48,263 bases of DNA from Hymenoscyphus infarciens (Eukaryota > Ascomycota > Leotiomycetes > Helotiales > Helotiaceae), in contig LLCB01000386.1 in the NCBI GenBank assembly GCA_001414345.1, forward strand, positions 1 to 48,263, read 5' to 3'. The stretch's first letter is position 1; every line of letters begins with the position of its first letter. Position numbers and translations under genes: made by a program. The notes under the pieces are model-generated. The model was not told where the DNA came from and made no database searches. It was given only the letters and a program-made list of their open reading frames with translations. Shown here piece by piece: positions 34,058-44,016 of this stretch.

Positions 34058-35610
34058 GATACGTATCGTTGTATAGAATATAAGTTCGATGCTGATTTGG
34101 ATTTTTACTCATCTCTTGAGCCTTCACGAACACCTAGGAAAATAGGTGAAGCGGCTCGGTTTTGATTTTTCCAAACGTACTCATTGTCGCAAACCCCCTT
34201 TTTTTATCCACGCGAGTGCGGGGCGTTGGTGACACTCCGTCAAACTTCTTGATATTTCCCGGCCGGCTACTTGGGTAAACTAATTCATCAATGTGTTATT
34301 GTATACGACGCGGGATGTCAAAATATATAATGGGAATAACGTGTTTAGTATAAAAATGTCGGCATTCATGTGATTGCCGTTGACTGCAGGCGAATGGTGA
34401 CTCGCGATTAGGATTGACGTTTGTGTAATTGACATGCATTTATTTCCCAGGAGAGCGATTGGACAATGGTAGATAAGCACGGTGACTTTCCTATTGTGGC
34501 ATTGAGATCGCCATAGGGGATGAGGATTTATGTAGGAGTATATTTCCAAAACCAGGGGGACAATGGCTGAAGGATTTGTTAATAACAAGGAATGAAGTGA
34601 TATTGACGAGTGGTCAATAGCTGTATGTTGGATCCTTCAAGATGATTCATACAGGACCGACAGATGAAACTTGAAAGAGGTCTCTTTTTTTGTGAATGTC
34701 TCACGGGTCATTCTTCACAGTCATCCCCTCCAAAATACAACTATATAAATTTCTCCTGGCCTCCTCGGCCTCTTCGTGATCACAAACTCTACAGTAAAAC
34801 TTCACAAGCCACAGTAGGCTAGACTGACCGCATAGCCGCCTCACGTTTCGGAATTGAACACTGCATATCCCACCGCAACGACTCCTCCGTACCTCCCAAG
34901 CATCTTCAAGGCTTCATCCTGGGTGCAAGCATTGCCAGTCCTCGTCATTTATCCGTCGGCATCTTAAACCAAGCTCCACGAGACCCCGCACATCTCCTTT
35001 CCAACCCAACCATCAAATTTTCCTCCAGCTGGACTGCAAACCGATTGAGATCTCCTGTCAACCCCTCCCTTGCGTTCCATCGAGCCTCCATCCTCGAAGC
35101 CAGGTCCAGGGCCCGCCTTGCCGTTGATTAATCCGATTAATCCGACTCTCTCGTCTCCTTCTTTGGTGCCTGCATCCGTCCGGGTTGTGGTTCTTTGGAA
35201 GATCGGTAGATCAACTGCGCCAAACCGCAGTGGTAAGGAAGAGGAAAGCTAAGAAACATTGACCCTAGCGGCTTCTCCCCCGCCCAGTCAACAACAGGCT
35301 CAAACGCTGGTCTCTCGCCTCTCGCCTCTCGCAATCTCTGGGTCTTACCTAGACAACGCTACCCGGCAGCAACACACCAACGCTGCCATTGCTCACAGCC
35401 TGCCATCCCCGACCAACCGACCCAGCTGCTGCAGGTGCCAATTTCTCGGATTCCATCCTCAAGGTGAACCTTATTGCAGTATCCCCCAAAGGGATAATAT
35501 TAAAAGGGCAGCAAGTTCTCATTACCCTCCTTACCTTATTTACTTCTCTCTTGTCCTTCACTTTTTTGTTTCTCAACTCTGCTTCATTTGAACAGAGCCT
35601 CTATCCCACC
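34058..35610. other. Long intergenic region; possible long 5' leader of the lactonase-like gene
   Basis: 1.55 kb without a gene I can support. A TATA-like CTATATAAAT lies at about 34741-34750, and from 34790 to 35600 the plus strand is rich in C, A and T with runs such as CTCGCCTCTCGCCTCTCGC and many TCC/CCT steps, as in fungal leaders. If that TATA is used, the leader before the ATG at 35611 would be near 800 nt and would contain several short upstream ORFs. Alternatively an intron or a second promoter lies in between. Confidence 0.45.
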
Positions 35611-37046
35611 ATGCGTTTCAACATCTTACGGACTCTGCCAGCGGCGGGGCTGATAGCTTCAGTTGCTGCGGTTAACGTTCACGTTTCTTCATATGTCGGA
35701 ACCATCACTAGTTTCTCGTTGGATAAGGCGGGATCTAATTACTCACTCAAGGAGTTGGGACATATAAATGGTTCTGCCCCACAACCATCATGGTTGGAGT
35801 ACAGGTCTGACAAGAAGCTTGTGTACTCTCTGAATGAGGACTGGAATGGTGCAAATGGATCTATCGATGTTTTCAAGGTCGCGAAGAACGGTGCTTTACA
35901 GTTTGTCTGCAATCACACTGCCCCTGGTGGACCGGTGAGCACCATCTCATACAACGAAGGAAAGGGGTTAGCGGTGGCTCATTAGTAAGTGATCACTCGA
36001 CTTTTGGATTTGGGAAAAGCTAACTTTCAAACAGTGGAGGCCATGCTCTTTCATCATGGTCTGTAACGGCCAATGGTTCTCTGGAAAATAATGGCAACTT
36101 CTTCTTCACCAACTCTGGCCTAGGAAAAGACCCGGTTCGTCAAGAGGCACCCCATCCTCACGAGGTCATTTTAGACCCCACTGGTAAATTTAGTGAGTAC
36201 CCCTCTGGTCCAAATACTTTCCCTGTGATGTTCAATTCCCGAAAGTTCCAAATGGTCTCGTGACCTTGAAATATAATGATTCCTATCTAGATTGATATAT
36301 TAATTCTAACCTCATAATAGTTGTTGCACCAGATCTAGGCTCAGACCTCCTCCGTATCTTCTCCATCGATGCCAAAACCTCCAAGCTCACCGAGCAAGTG
36401 CCATTTGGCGTTGTCCCTGGAATTGGTCCACGTCACGGTGCTTTCTATACTCCTCACTCACTCCCCAACGTCACCGTCACAGCCAAGAATGAAACAATCT
36501 ACTTCTACCTTGTTTCCGAATTGGCCAACAGTGTTTCGAGTTACAAAGTCACCTATGGTACAACCCTAGTTTTCGAGTTGATCGAGAGCTCCGGGATTCT
36601 GGGTAACGTCACCGCACCAGCTGGAACCGCTGCCGCAGAAGCAGTTATCAGCGTAAGTCCTTCCCCCTCCTCCCGTGCAAATTACATACTCACACAGCCC
36701 GCAGCCCGACAACAAGTTCTTCCACACCTCCACCCGGAACGCCACTCTCCTTAGTGTCCCCAACCCAGATACCAAAAACACCACCGCCCTCCCATCTGAT
36801 ACCCTTCAAACCTGGTCCATCGCCCCAACTTCCGGGAAACTTACTTTCGTCAAGTCAGCTCCTGCTGGAGGTTCCTTCCCTAGACAATTCTCACTCAACA
36901 AGGCAGGGACTCTTGCGGGTGTTGGGTTGCAGCAAAGCGACCGGTTTGTGATTATTGAAAGGGATGTTAAGACTGGTACTTTTGGAAAGATTGTTGCTAG
37001 TAAGGAGGGCATGGGAGCGGTTACCATGGTCATTTTCGAGGAGTAG
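35611..37046 (+). CDS. Secreted lactonase-like seven-bladed propeller protein (carboxymuconate cyclase type)
   Basis: Exons 35611-35984, 36035-36192, 36321-36652 and 36705-37046 (introns 50, 128 and 52 bp) give 401 residues. MRFNILRTLPAAGLIASVAA is a signal peptide. The rest fits the Lactonase/YbhE beta-propeller family: repeated blade starts such as VHVSSYVGTITSFSLDKAG, SWLEYRSDKKLVYSLNED, APHPHEVILDPTGKFIVVAP and PRHGAFYTP; the HPHEVxxDPTGKF motif is characteristic. Bacterial relatives hydrolyse 6-phosphogluconolactone and some fungal relatives convert carboxymuconate in aromatic catabolism. The secretion signal and many N-glycosylation sites (NYS, NGS, NHT, NVT) suggest an extracellular role, so the substrate is not known. 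An in-frame extension before the ATG lacks a better start. Confidence 0.9.
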
Positions 37047-38239
37047 AAGGCGATATGGTCAGAGTTTTTTATAGGACGAGATGATTGGAGAGGTTCTCTA
37101 GATGTGCTGGATGGGGGTTTTGTTATTCCGTATCTGGATATAAAGGGTATCACGCTAGGCGTTATAAAAGCTCCTATGAAAGCGGATAGGGTAGTCAGTT
37201 GTAGGGGAGGGGTTTATTCTTGTACATAGTTTGGGGAATTATTGGAAGGCTCTCTTGAGAAATTTAAGTTCTTTTTCTTGGAGAATGGACATGTTGATTT
37301 TTTATTCTTAGTTTTATAAGTCGGGTGTTTAATTTCTTGTCTCACTTATTTTTCTTGTCTTTGGCAGCTTCAAGGTTGTGTTTACTCGACTCTGCTCCCG
37401 CGTCTCTAGAGCATCACTCGTCTCGCGGCCTTCTTTCCTGTTACTTTCTTCTCTACCTCTCTGAGCCAAGAGTCCTGTGATTCGATTCCAAATCCCTCTT
37501 TCTCCGTCATAAATCTATCGATACGTAAGAAGATGTTCTCATCTTTTTATAAATTTGTACAGTTGTCTTTTTATGCGCGCAAAATAAAGTGGAGGCGTCT
37601 GTTATCCAATTTTCGAAAGTGGGTTTATACCGCTAATTTGACTCGGAGAGTTTTCGATGAGGGGGGGCGTACGCGTAAAGAGAGTGGATATGGATCTACG
37701 ATTTGTTGAATTATTCAGGGCCCGAGCCGAGTTCGGAGGTAAGGTTGTGTTGTTGCTGGGTGTCCACTTCTTCTAGGTGTGGAAAAGTTGTTGAAGAGGT
37801 GACTTATATTCTCATTGTCGGGGGAGTGAGTTGATGTTGAGGTCGTTTGGGAGTGTTCTGATGTTTTCTGGACGAGCTCCAATTGGAACTGGGAGTTGAG
37901 GAGGTATGGTATGTTGTAGATTTTTCATTGAGGAAATTTGGGATGTAGATGTTAGGTTACGTCCTCTCGGAGACCAGTTTTGATTGACATGGTAGTATTG
38001 CTGGAACATTTGATTGAGGATGTGAACTGTGATAAACGAGATGATAAGTGATTATTTGGCTGACGAGAGGTGCTGTTACACCAATACGACCATTCCGCTG
38101 CGGGGTAGCATGAGGCCATACCGTTCTTTCTATCAAGACATCTAGGCTGATTCGATTTACTTCTCGTCTTTCTCTTGCGCCATTGCATGCGATGCAGAAC
38201 CCCTGCCACGAAAGCAAGAATCTCACGAGAATTGTGTGA
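37047..38239. other. Intergenic: no gene seen
   Basis: About 1.2 kb. The first 300 bases are probably the 3' UTR of the lactonase-like gene. Open frames of up to about 130 codons on the minus strand (37812-38341) overlap the 2EXR pseudogene and have no motif, so I treat them as shadows. Confidence 0.5.
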
Positions 38240-38677
38240 TGCCTGCCTCTTTCTCGCCAAACTATCCCCTTCACCCAAATACCTCGCGAACTGAGGGATG
38301 CAATCTACGATTATGAATTGAACTGGCCAAATACGAATCACTACAATTGGGCGAGACCTTCCATCCCTAAGCCTATCTTTCCCACGCCATCAATACTTCT
38401 TGTAAACTGACAAGTAAGCATGGAGGCGAGAACTCGACTCAACCGAAAGTGATTCTTGCTCTGTTCAGTCCCTCGCCTCGACGTTAGACAAGAAAAATGT
38501 GATATAACCTCCTTCATCAGCAAGACAACGTTACAGAACATCCCACTTGTAACTCTTCAAATTGGATCCTATCCGATGGTTGCTCCAAGCTGGCCCATGA
38601 TTTTGCATACCTTCAGGTGTGGGGAGAGGAAAACAGGTTTAAAAAACATGAGGTGTTGGAATTCTGGCTTCCTGTAA
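38240..38677 (+). pseudogene. Decayed 2EXR-domain gene
   Basis: One plus-strand frame from 38240 to 38677 carries CLPLSRQTIPFTQIPRELRD then AIYDYELNWPNTN, and further PSILLVN, stop (TGA 38408-38410), QVSMEARTRLNRK, stop (TGA 38450-38452), then 74 open codons with SVPRLDVRQEKCDITSFIS. The IPRELRDxIYxYxL opening and the ILLVNxQVxxEA motif are those of the 2EXR domain (F-box-like), frequent in multiplied fungal genes. The first stop sits where Arg is expected and is one C-to-T change from CGA. No start codon with a fitting context is visible before the motif; a TGA at 38237 closes the frame. Function is unknown in the family, possibly ubiquitin-linked. Confidence 0.72.
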
Positions 38678-38991
38678 GCAGTTTTAAGACGCCAAATATG
38701 ATATGTCATCCTCAACCTTTTCGGAATTTCATTGTTAATTTGATGCACATCAGTTGGGGCAATTGCGAAGCTTATGCCACTTTTTGATGTTAATCATGTT
38801 CTCTTTCGAATATTATTGATTCATTTCACCATACTTAAGAACTTTTCACGTGGGACCAATTATTACATCCGCACCCGACGTCATACATATTGAACGCCAC
38901 TTTCCGGGAAGGCTTGGCTTACTTACAAAAGAAATATTCATCCCTCCGCAATTTTTTTTAAAAAAAACCATAAACACGACTCTTCTTGATA
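38678..38991. other. Promoter region of the SDR gene
   Basis: 314 bp without a gene. CATTTTACC and a TACGTCA-like site are absent; the sequence near 38880 reads GTCATACATATTG and the last 60 bases are A-rich up to the ATG at 38992. I see no clear TATA box. Confidence 0.4.
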
Positions 38992-40162
38992 ATGGCTACT
39001 AAAATTTTCATGTAAGTATTGAATTATCTTGGTGTAGCAATGCTGATGAGAGTTATAGTACCGGCACCACCGGGTACATCGGGGGAGACGCTCTCTTCGC
39101 GCTTGAAAAAGCACATCCTGATTATGAATATTCCGCACTGGTGCGAAACTCCGAAAAGGGTGCTCTAGTTGCTGCTGCTTTCCCCAAAACACGACTCGTT
39201 TATGGAACCCTTGACGACTCTGAGTTGTTGGAGAAGGAGAGCGCGAGAGCTGATATTGTCCTACGTTTGTTTCCTAGAGCTTTTCAGCTAGATATGATGG
39301 TCTAATGATTTAATTTCTAGACACCGCCGATGCTTCGGATCATGCAGGAGCGGCTCGTGCAATCGCAACCGGAATAGAAGCAGGTCACACCAAAGAAAAA
39401 CCCGGATTCTGGCTACATACCTCAGGCACCGGCATCCTCTGCTGGAAAGATATGGAAACACAAACTTACGGTGAAGCACCTTCTCAACAACCATACGATG
39501 ATCTCGAAAGGGTTTCAGATTTAACCTCCCTACCTGACTCCGCTTTTCATCGTGATGTCGATAAGATTGTCCTCGAAGCTTCATCCGATATCGTCAAAAC
39601 CGCCATAGTTTGTCCACCAACTATCTACGGCAAAGGAAGAGGACCAGGAAACCAGCGCAGTAGACAGGTCTATTCACTCACCGAGGGAACTCTGAAACAT
39701 GGACAAGCACCACAACTCGGAGAAGGTCTCACGGAATGGGATAACGTTCATGTTCACGACCTCGGTTCCCTCTTCGTTCTCCTCGTCGAAGCTGCAATTG
39801 AAAATCAACCAGAATTAGACAATCACCTGTGGGGAAAAGAAGGTTATTTCCTAGCTGAAAACGGACATCACGTTTGGGGTCGAGTTTCCAAGCAAATTGG
39901 CGAAGTGGCTTTTGAAAAGGGATATATCAAGGAAAAGAACGTCAAGCCTATGGGGGCCGAGGAAGCAAAAGAGTTTGCTGGATTTGAGGCATTGTCTTGG
40001 GGGTTGAACTCTAAGGGATTTGCGAAGAGGGCGAGGAAGTATTTGGGGTGGAGTCCAAAGGGGAAGAGTCTGAGTGAGGAAATTCCGGGGATCGTAGATG
40101 GCGAGGCGAAGAGGTTGGGTATTAAGAAGGGTCATGCTGAAATTGCTTCTGGGAAGGCTTGA
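38992..40162 (+). CDS. Extended SDR, NAD-dependent epimerase/dehydratase-like
   Basis: Exons 38992-39011, 39059-39264 and 39321-40162 (introns 47 and 56 bp) give 355 residues. The first coding exon is 20 nt and is needed to make MATKIFITGTTGYIGGDAL, where TGTTGYIGG (residues 8-16) is the Rossmann nucleotide loop of extended short-chain dehydrogenases. Further family marks are DIVLHTADASDHAGA, FWLHTSGTGIL, VCPPTIYGKGRGP and WDNVHVHDLGSLFVLLVEAA. The usual YxxxK catalytic pair is not obvious, which is common in this fungal subgroup. The protein is cytosolic, with no signal peptide. The substrate cannot be predicted; it could act in secondary metabolism or in detoxification. Confidence 0.93.
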
Positions 40163-40837
40163 GAGCAGCTAGTTGAGAGGATTCTCCACGGTAATTTAGA
40201 AACCACATTCTCCTAATCATACTTTAACAATGTTTGTAATGGTTGGATTGATAAGAAAGACAGGTAGGTGCAAGGTCGGAGTTTCTGGCTTGTACATATG
40301 CTTTGGTACGTGTGCCGATTGAACCACAGCACACAGAACCACAACAACAAACTTAGATTATGAAACTTCTACCATTTTCTAATAGCTCGGGGACCTGGAA
40401 GCAGCCTTAATTGATAGAAGATCATTCTTTCACATGAAGCATCAGTGTTTTTTTACGGGGATGGAGGTACCTTCTTAGGAAGACCCTTGGATTTTTCTGG
40501 ACTTCTGAGTTCGCCTGAGAAGGCGATAACTCGATGTACGCTCAACCAACCTAGACTGATCTACTTCGGGTGGGACTATTCACGATCCTCCCTGGTTTGG
40601 TTGAATGGACTCTTTTTCTGGAACACTCTCGGCGCAAAGACATACTCATGGTGTTTGTTAAAAATAATTAAAAAAAATATAGACGGCCTAAAGCGTGTCT
40701 CCGCAAGATTATTCCAGCATCTCAGTGTATTGTATGTTCAGCCAAGTTCGCAACGGCGAATGTTAAGCGAGGATCCAAACTAAGACGGATATAAGGCCAG
40801 AGGAAGCTCCAAAATCGCTTCTTCAAGAAAACAGGAA
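40163..40837. other. Intergenic: no gene seen
   Basis: 675 bp between the SDR and BTB genes. One open frame (40445-40783) lacks motifs and overlaps the BTB promoter, so I do not accept it. The A-rich stretch near 40661-40680 and the GATGTACGCTC region hold nothing recognisable. Confidence 0.5.
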
Positions 40838-41638
40838 ATGGATCCAACCAATATGCCTCCGTCCGGACCTAAGTCTTCACGAGGAAACATCCATACCAAC
40901 GCCTTGCACACAAGAGAATTGAAAAGGCAAGCCCGATCCCTTTACAAGTCTCGCCATCTAGCTAACACACTAAACAGTGCTCTCGGTAATGATGTCGTAA
41001 CCCTGATTGTTGGTAAAACTCGCGAAAGATACACCATCCACAAACAACTCATATGTACTATTCCTTGGTTCCAGAAAGCTTTCCAAGGTCCCTTCAAGGA
41101 GCAAGATGGGACCTTGGAGTTTTTGGAAGAGAATACCCGAATGATCTCTTTATTCGCAGACTCGCTTTACCGAGGTGAAATCAAGTTGTCAAACACACAA
41201 ATCCATCTTGAAGCCCTGTACGATTTATACGTCTTCGCAGACAAGATATGTGAGGGAAGGTTGATGGACCAGACAATCGATGTCATTCAAGACACACACT
41301 TTGCGTACGACCGCTTCATGGAACCGAAACTCTTCTCACACGTCTACCAAAATACGACGAGTAGCTCGAAGTTGCTGGCTTGGGCTCTAGGGCTATATGT
41401 CAACGGCCTAAAGAAACGGAAAGTTAAAACAAACAAAAACAGAGAGCTATGGGAATTTGCGAAGGAGGACCAAGATCTTTTTGCTGATTTTGCCAAGATG
41501 ATTGGGGATAATTTAATGTCTGACAAGAGAGAGAGCGCGACAAGAAAAACCAATGTGTATTTCACAGACACAGAAAAGATGAAATATGCCATTTTGAAAT
41601 GGCAATATTTGGATGGGAGGGCAATGAAACTCCTTTGA
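40838..41638 (+). CDS. BTB/POZ domain protein
   Basis: A single exon of 266 residues. The BTB fold covers about residues 52-155: NDVVTLIVGKTRERYTIHKQ, LICTIPWFQKAFQGPFKEQ, a strand with EFLEENTRMISLFADSLYRG, and LEALYDLYVFADKI. The C-terminal part (SHVYQNTTSSSKLLAWALGL, LWEFAKEDQDLFADFAKMIG) is a conserved tail in this fungal group. BTB proteins act as adaptors for Cul3 ubiquitin ligases or as dimerisation modules; which one applies here is unknown. The family is expanded in many fungi, and a decayed paralogue lies 1 kb downstream. No signal peptide is present; a basic KKRKVKTNKNR at about 195 may be a nuclear-localisation signal. Confidence 0.88.
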   Translation: MDPTNMPPSGPKSSRGNIHTNALHTRELKRQARSLYKSRHLANTLNSALGNDVVTLIVGKTRERYTIHKQLICTIPWFQKAFQGPFKEQDGTLEFLEENTRMISLFADSLYRGEIKLSNTQIHLEALYDLYVFADKICEGRLMDQTIDVIQDTHFAYDRFMEPKLFSHVYQNTTSSSKLLAWALGLYVNGLKKRKVKTNKNRELWEFAKEDQDLFADFAKMIGDNLMSDKRESATRKTNVYFTDTEKMKYAILKWQYLDGRAMKLL

Positions 41639-41640
41639 CA

Positions 41641-42050
41641 ATGGAGAGGGGAAGAAACTGGCTATTATTACATACCAAGGAAGGCATAGTGCTGATGAAG
41701 GTGGATTTACGCAAACGAAAACGAGAGCTCGACGACGATGAATTTTCTGACGAAATCTACTATGCTACTAAGGATTACAAAGGTATATTCCCTTCTCTAT
41801 TCTATCACAAATGCTGAAAGGTTTTTTTTGTTTTGAGAACTGACATCTAGAATCTAGACGTTTGAGAAACAGAAGGAAGACACGAAAACCTGCCCTGGAA
41901 GTTAAAGCAACGCAAAAAAAGCGATCATTGAATTTCCATAGTATAAAAGAGTCCTTTTCGCTTTCAGGGAAAGTTGACAATCAAAACTTGTCTTTAAACA
42001 TATGCCATCTCATCTTTGTTCAAAAATTCATAATCTGCTTCTTCTTGTGA
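41641..42050 (+). CDS. Doubtful small ORF after the BTB gene, possibly two exons
   Basis: An ATG two bases after the BTB stop opens a frame (MERGRNWLLLHTKEGIVLMK, RKRKRELDDDEFSDEIYYAT) that can be joined by a 68-bp intron (41783-41850, GTATAT...CTAG) to a basic second exon ending at 42050, giving 113 residues. The GT/AG ends and phase match, but I know no homologue. Basic KRKRE and acidic DDDEFSDE runs suggest a nuclear protein, or simply the lost C-terminal extension of the BTB gene. Low confidence. Confidence 0.25.
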
Positions 42051-42614
42051 TATAAACGGACCTCAATGTACTGGATTAAGTACCAAGCAAGCACCAAGCA
42101 CCACTCAAACTCCTTGATCTTCACAAAATCATCAGATCATTTGACAAGACATATAAGGCTTCGATTGATGAAACAAGCGAGGCTAAAGCCGATTCAGAAT
42201 TGGTTGGGAGAAGAAGGAATTCGACGGTCGAGGTATCACTCAGAGGGGCCAACCAAAGAAGCTGGGCAAAATTGTCTTGCTGGAACGTGGAACATTGATA
42301 GATCTAAGCTCGCTTTCGCCTATCCGAAAAAGCAAGTCTTGAAGCCCCGAAGCTATGAGCTGGTCCTGGTCATTTCGCCCGTTGTGTGAGTCTTATGAGG
42401 CCGGAGCGATCTGGTCGCTTTTTCTGAATATAAAACTCTCTCACACCTACAAACCAACCAACCTCCTAACCTACATACTCAACACTGTTGTCATATTTTC
42501 TGAACGCGCCATTCTTTTCCCAACCACATTCTTTTTGTTCGGGGACGCGTCCAAAGTGGCTCTCCGTCAAGACAATCAACCTAAAAATTTAAAATCCCCA
42601 GCGCGTTGACGATC
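42051..42614. other. Intergenic: no confident gene
   Basis: 564 bp between the doubtful ORF and the BTB pseudogene. Short overlapping frames on the plus strand have no motif. The part 42420-42600 may be the former promoter of the BTB paralogue. Confidence 0.4.
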
Positions 42615-43372
42615 ATGGCAGGCAAACGAAAGAGGAACCCGCACTACGATACCACCTATATATGCACACTCTATGGTCTTGGAGGGCAAGAGTCTCTGCT
42701 ATGCGTCTTCAGCCTTTCACTAACGGTCGCACAGTTGTCTAGGCAAGGAGATAATCAGCTTCTTCGTCGGGGCAAATCGGCACGAGCTCACCTTTCACAA
42801 AAGACTTATCCGCACAATACCTTTCTTCCAGAAAGCCTTCGAAGGCAATTTCCAAGAGCGAGATGGGAAAATGGACCTTCCAGAGGAAACACCGGACGCC
42901 ATGTTTCTGTTCACCAATTAACAATATCGCGATGTCGTGGAGAGAATTGAGACCCAGATTCACCTTGATACCCCGCACGACCTCTAGTAAGCTGAGCTAT
43001 TAAAAACAACCATTATTCATCGGGCCAACCATGACCGCGCTTGTTCTAGTCTTTGCAGAAAAGATCAGTATTCTTTCCTTAATAGATATAACACTTAATG
43101 CCACCCAAGATGTCTCCGCCACTTGCAATTTGTACATCAAACCCAACCTTCTTTCTCACGTCTACCAAAGTACACCGCGCAAGTCAAAACTACGGGAATG
43201 GGCCTGCGACTTATAGATTCAGCGTTTTGCAATCCAATCCGAGGCCTGCGAGCTGCCGAGGGAGGAGCGCCTGGAGGCGATGACTAGGGAGCTCAGGGAA
43301 TACGCCAAAGAAGACAAGGACCTCTTTGGTGACCTTCTCCTGTACGCCACGGAAAATACTAACTCGGAATGA
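42615..43372 (+). pseudogene. Decayed BTB paralogue
   Basis: An ATG at 42615 (MAGKRKRNPH) opens the remnant. From about 42751 the plus strand reads IISFFVGANRHELTFHKRL, IRTIPFFQKAFEGNFQERDG and LPEETPDAMFLFTN, followed by TAA (42919), QYRDVVERIETQIHLDTPHD, TAG (42985) and TAA (42988). After a frameshift (to position 2 modulo 3) VFAEKISILSLIDITLNATQ, PNLLSHVYQSTPRKSKLREW, TAG (43214) and REYAKEDKDLFGD end at TGA 43370-43372. Block by block this matches the intact gene at 40838 (for example SHVYQNTTSSSKLLAW and EFAKEDQDLFADF). The many stops, the frameshift and the missing segments show that it cannot make a BTB protein. It is a tandem duplicate that has been lost. Confidence 0.88.
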
Positions 43373-44016
43373 GATATCCGAATTTTCGATGAGGCCTATG
43401 TATGTGTGTTCCAAGGACACGAGCATGAGGAGAAATGCACAAGGGCCAAGAACTGAGTGGTAAGTGGAAGGGGCTGTGTTGTCGTTTTTACCGAAAGGGG
43501 GTTAAAAGACAACTTGAAGACCATGCGACATAAAGTACAGACCTGCTGGCTATTGAAAATTCACCTTTAAAGACTATGGGGCTATCTGAACACCAAGAAC
43601 TCCTCTTGTTAATTACCATCTATGTGCTTATGAGTACTGGGTAGTTCACTCTGACGGTAGCAAAATTTTGGCCGGAATTTGTGTAATATTCAAGAGGCAA
43701 AAAGACTCATGGTTCCTATCTAGCTAATTTAGCGTCGCTGTATTGCAAACGACTATTCTTGAGAAATTGTTGTTCCCCCTTCCCAAACGGAGGCATCCTC
43801 CCCCAGACCGAAAATCAAAGCACCGCGACCTAGAAAACCACCTCAGCACAAGAGAAACAAGTTTGAAGTATAAAAGGATTCTCTGTCTCTAAGTCACAAG
43901 ACATTTTGAATCTGAAATGTTTTAAATTTTTTATATTCTCTAGCCTTCCAAGCATTAAAGCAACCGCTATGCCATCCCACCCTAAAAACGCCAAACAATG
44001 CATTCATAACATCATA
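43373..44016. other. Intergenic: no gene seen
   Basis: 644 bp. The AT-rich part near 43910-43950 (TTTAAATTTTTTATATTC) may contain the polyadenylation region of the MFS gene, which ends at 44017 on the minus strand. Confidence 0.45.

Noticed and set aside
35389..35610. N-terminal extension of the lactonase-like protein
   Set aside because: It would bury the signal peptide and has no ATG start; the ATG at 35611 directly precedes the signal peptide.
37952..38341. 129-codon minus-strand ORF
   Set aside because: It overlaps the 2EXR pseudogene on the other strand, which has clear domain motifs, while this frame has none.
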